Below, piece by piece: positions 63,032-64,000 of a stretch of 64,000 bases of DNA. Every line of letters begins with the position of its first letter. The stretch's first letter is position 1. The notes beneath the pieces were generated by a model, which saw only the letters and a program-made list of their open reading frames with translations, made no database searches and was not told the DNA's origin. The stretch comes from Aphidius gifuensis (taxonomy: Eukaryota > Arthropoda > Insecta > Hymenoptera > Braconidae). The position numbers and the translations under genes were made by a program. The stretch covers positions 17,428,963 to 17,492,962 of the forward strand of contig NC_057792.1 of NCBI RefSeq assembly GCF_014905175.1. The letters run 5' to 3'.

Positions 63032-64000
63032 TCACAAAAACACAGAGTAATATTTACACGAATGATTAGTCCAATCAATGATAAATCGCATGATGATAAT
63101 GATGATAAATGTCAAATATTTTGCTGATTTGACATGATGACCAGAGCTCAGAGCTGATGCTTGACAAGCTGTATATGGTGTACCAAGAGTTAATAGAACC
63201 CAATTTGATGAGTGTGATGGTGTTGTCTCTCTACAGACAGCTCTACCTGCCATGTTTCTTAACTGACGAGCATCTGACTGTGATGCAGTATGTATCTGTC
63301 GTGATTCTCTAAGCCATCTACGAAGCCAGAGACTCAACCAAGCTATTTCACAGTCACACTCAAGGGGATTTCCTGACACTTGAAGACCACCTAGGGAATT
63401 TTTTTCAAGACACTTAAGTATCAATCATTTTTTTTTTTTTTTTTTTCTTTTTTTTTATTCTTTCATTTGTTATTATTAATTTAGTTTATATAATAAGATT
63501 TTATTATCTTAAACAATGTGTTGTTGATTTTTATTTTTTAACTTTTATAGTATTAAAAATTTTTATATTAAAAAATAAATTTATTGTATAATTTATGTTC
63601 ATAATTATTATTCATAACATATTTCATGTATATTCATTATTAAATTAACAATATATAATATATAAGCAAAAAAAAAAAAGTAAATAAATTGTTAATTTTA
63701 TTATAATTTAAAATGTCATATTGATTTTTGTATAATTTTAATTTTATAAAAATAATAAATTAATATTATGTTGTACAGTGGATAGAAAGTGGAAAGTATT
63801 TAAATTATATATTGGAAAGTATTTAAAATATTTTAGTTTAAATATCAACTTACCAGATACAAAATTAGTGCCAACAATTTCCCATGAAAGATTTCCATAT
63901 ATTGCAGATGGACTAAATTCTTTGATGTTATTATTTCGTAAATCAAGTGTTAATTGTGTTATACTTTTGGCAAGATGAAAGAATAAATCTGGTTGAAAAT
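63032..64000 (-). CDS. 3' end of a leucine-rich-repeat surface protein
   Basis: Two exons are visible: one running off the right edge down to 63854 and a terminal exon 63390-63032, joined in phase. The first encodes a leucine-rich repeat (ITQLTLDLRNNNIKEFSPSA). The second begins with an LRR C-terminal cap (GNPLECDCEIAWLSLWLRRW, with further cysteines in AVCRE and TACQA) and ends with a hydrophobic stretch (KYLTFIIIIIMRFIIDW) near the C-terminus that could be a membrane or GPI-attachment segment. This is the architecture of chaoptin- or connectin-like adhesion proteins. The specific family member cannot be named from this part. Confidence 0.75.
63391..63853. other. Intron of the right-edge LRR gene
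   Basis: AT-rich intron with a poly-T run near 63428-63446. The plus-strand frame at 63778-63978 is a shadow crossing the antisense of the LRR exon. Confidence 0.6.

Noticed and set aside
63778..63978. 66-codon plus-strand frame
   Set aside because: Antisense of the leucine-rich-repeat exon of the right-edge gene.

Overview
The window looks like nuclear DNA of an insect. It is very AT-rich, coding exons are separated by short GT-AG introns, third codon positions are mostly A or T, and the gene set is arthropod (a Cht7-type chitinase and a Ggamma30A-type G-protein subunit beside conserved animal genes). A hymenopteran with a very AT-rich genome, such as a parasitoid wasp, would fit, but this is inference. 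Gene models below were assembled by hand from open frames, splice signals and recognised protein families.

Layout. (1) At 3-1209 lies the 3' end of an unidentified plus-strand gene. (2) Positions 1976-17587 form a rearranged locus. A complete MARF1 gene (NYN, two RRMs, eight LOTUS domains) lies on the plus strand at 11065-17587. A truncated, damaged inverted copy lies at 1976-5212. A complete LAMTOR2 gene (minus, 9298-10129) is accompanied by a stray copy of its last exon at 5798-5914. An F-box/leucine-rich-repeat gene (minus, 6388-8012) sits between the two LAMTOR2 pieces. Shared non-coding blocks at 5395-5660, 8940-9140 and 12232-12560 (inverted) link the pieces. (3) Positions 19520-29191 hold four compact conserved genes: NDUFB10 (minus) and PPME1 (plus) in divergent arrangement, a KLHL1/4/5-type BTB-Kelch gene (minus), and a mucolipin TRPML channel (plus). 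(4) Positions 30412-34271 hold two tandem F-box/LRR genes, paralogues of the minus-strand copy about 22 kb away. (5) Ggamma30A spans 35767-40269 with a 4.3-kb intron, which contains a candidate antisense exon for a small secreted protein. (6) About 12.5 kb without a recognisable gene (40270-52802) precedes a two-catalytic-domain chitinase of the Cht7 group (52803-62561). (7) The 3' end of a leucine-rich-repeat surface protein gene (minus) runs off the right edge.

The genes are functionally independent housekeeping and developmental genes rather than one pathway. LAMTOR2 and TRPML are both lysosomal, NDUFB10 is mitochondrial, PPME1 acts on PP2A, and MARF1 acts on mRNA. The most unusual part is the left third, where segmental duplication, inversion and shared breakpoints have produced a truncated LOTUS-domain reading frame that is still open, and three intact F-box/LRR paralogues.
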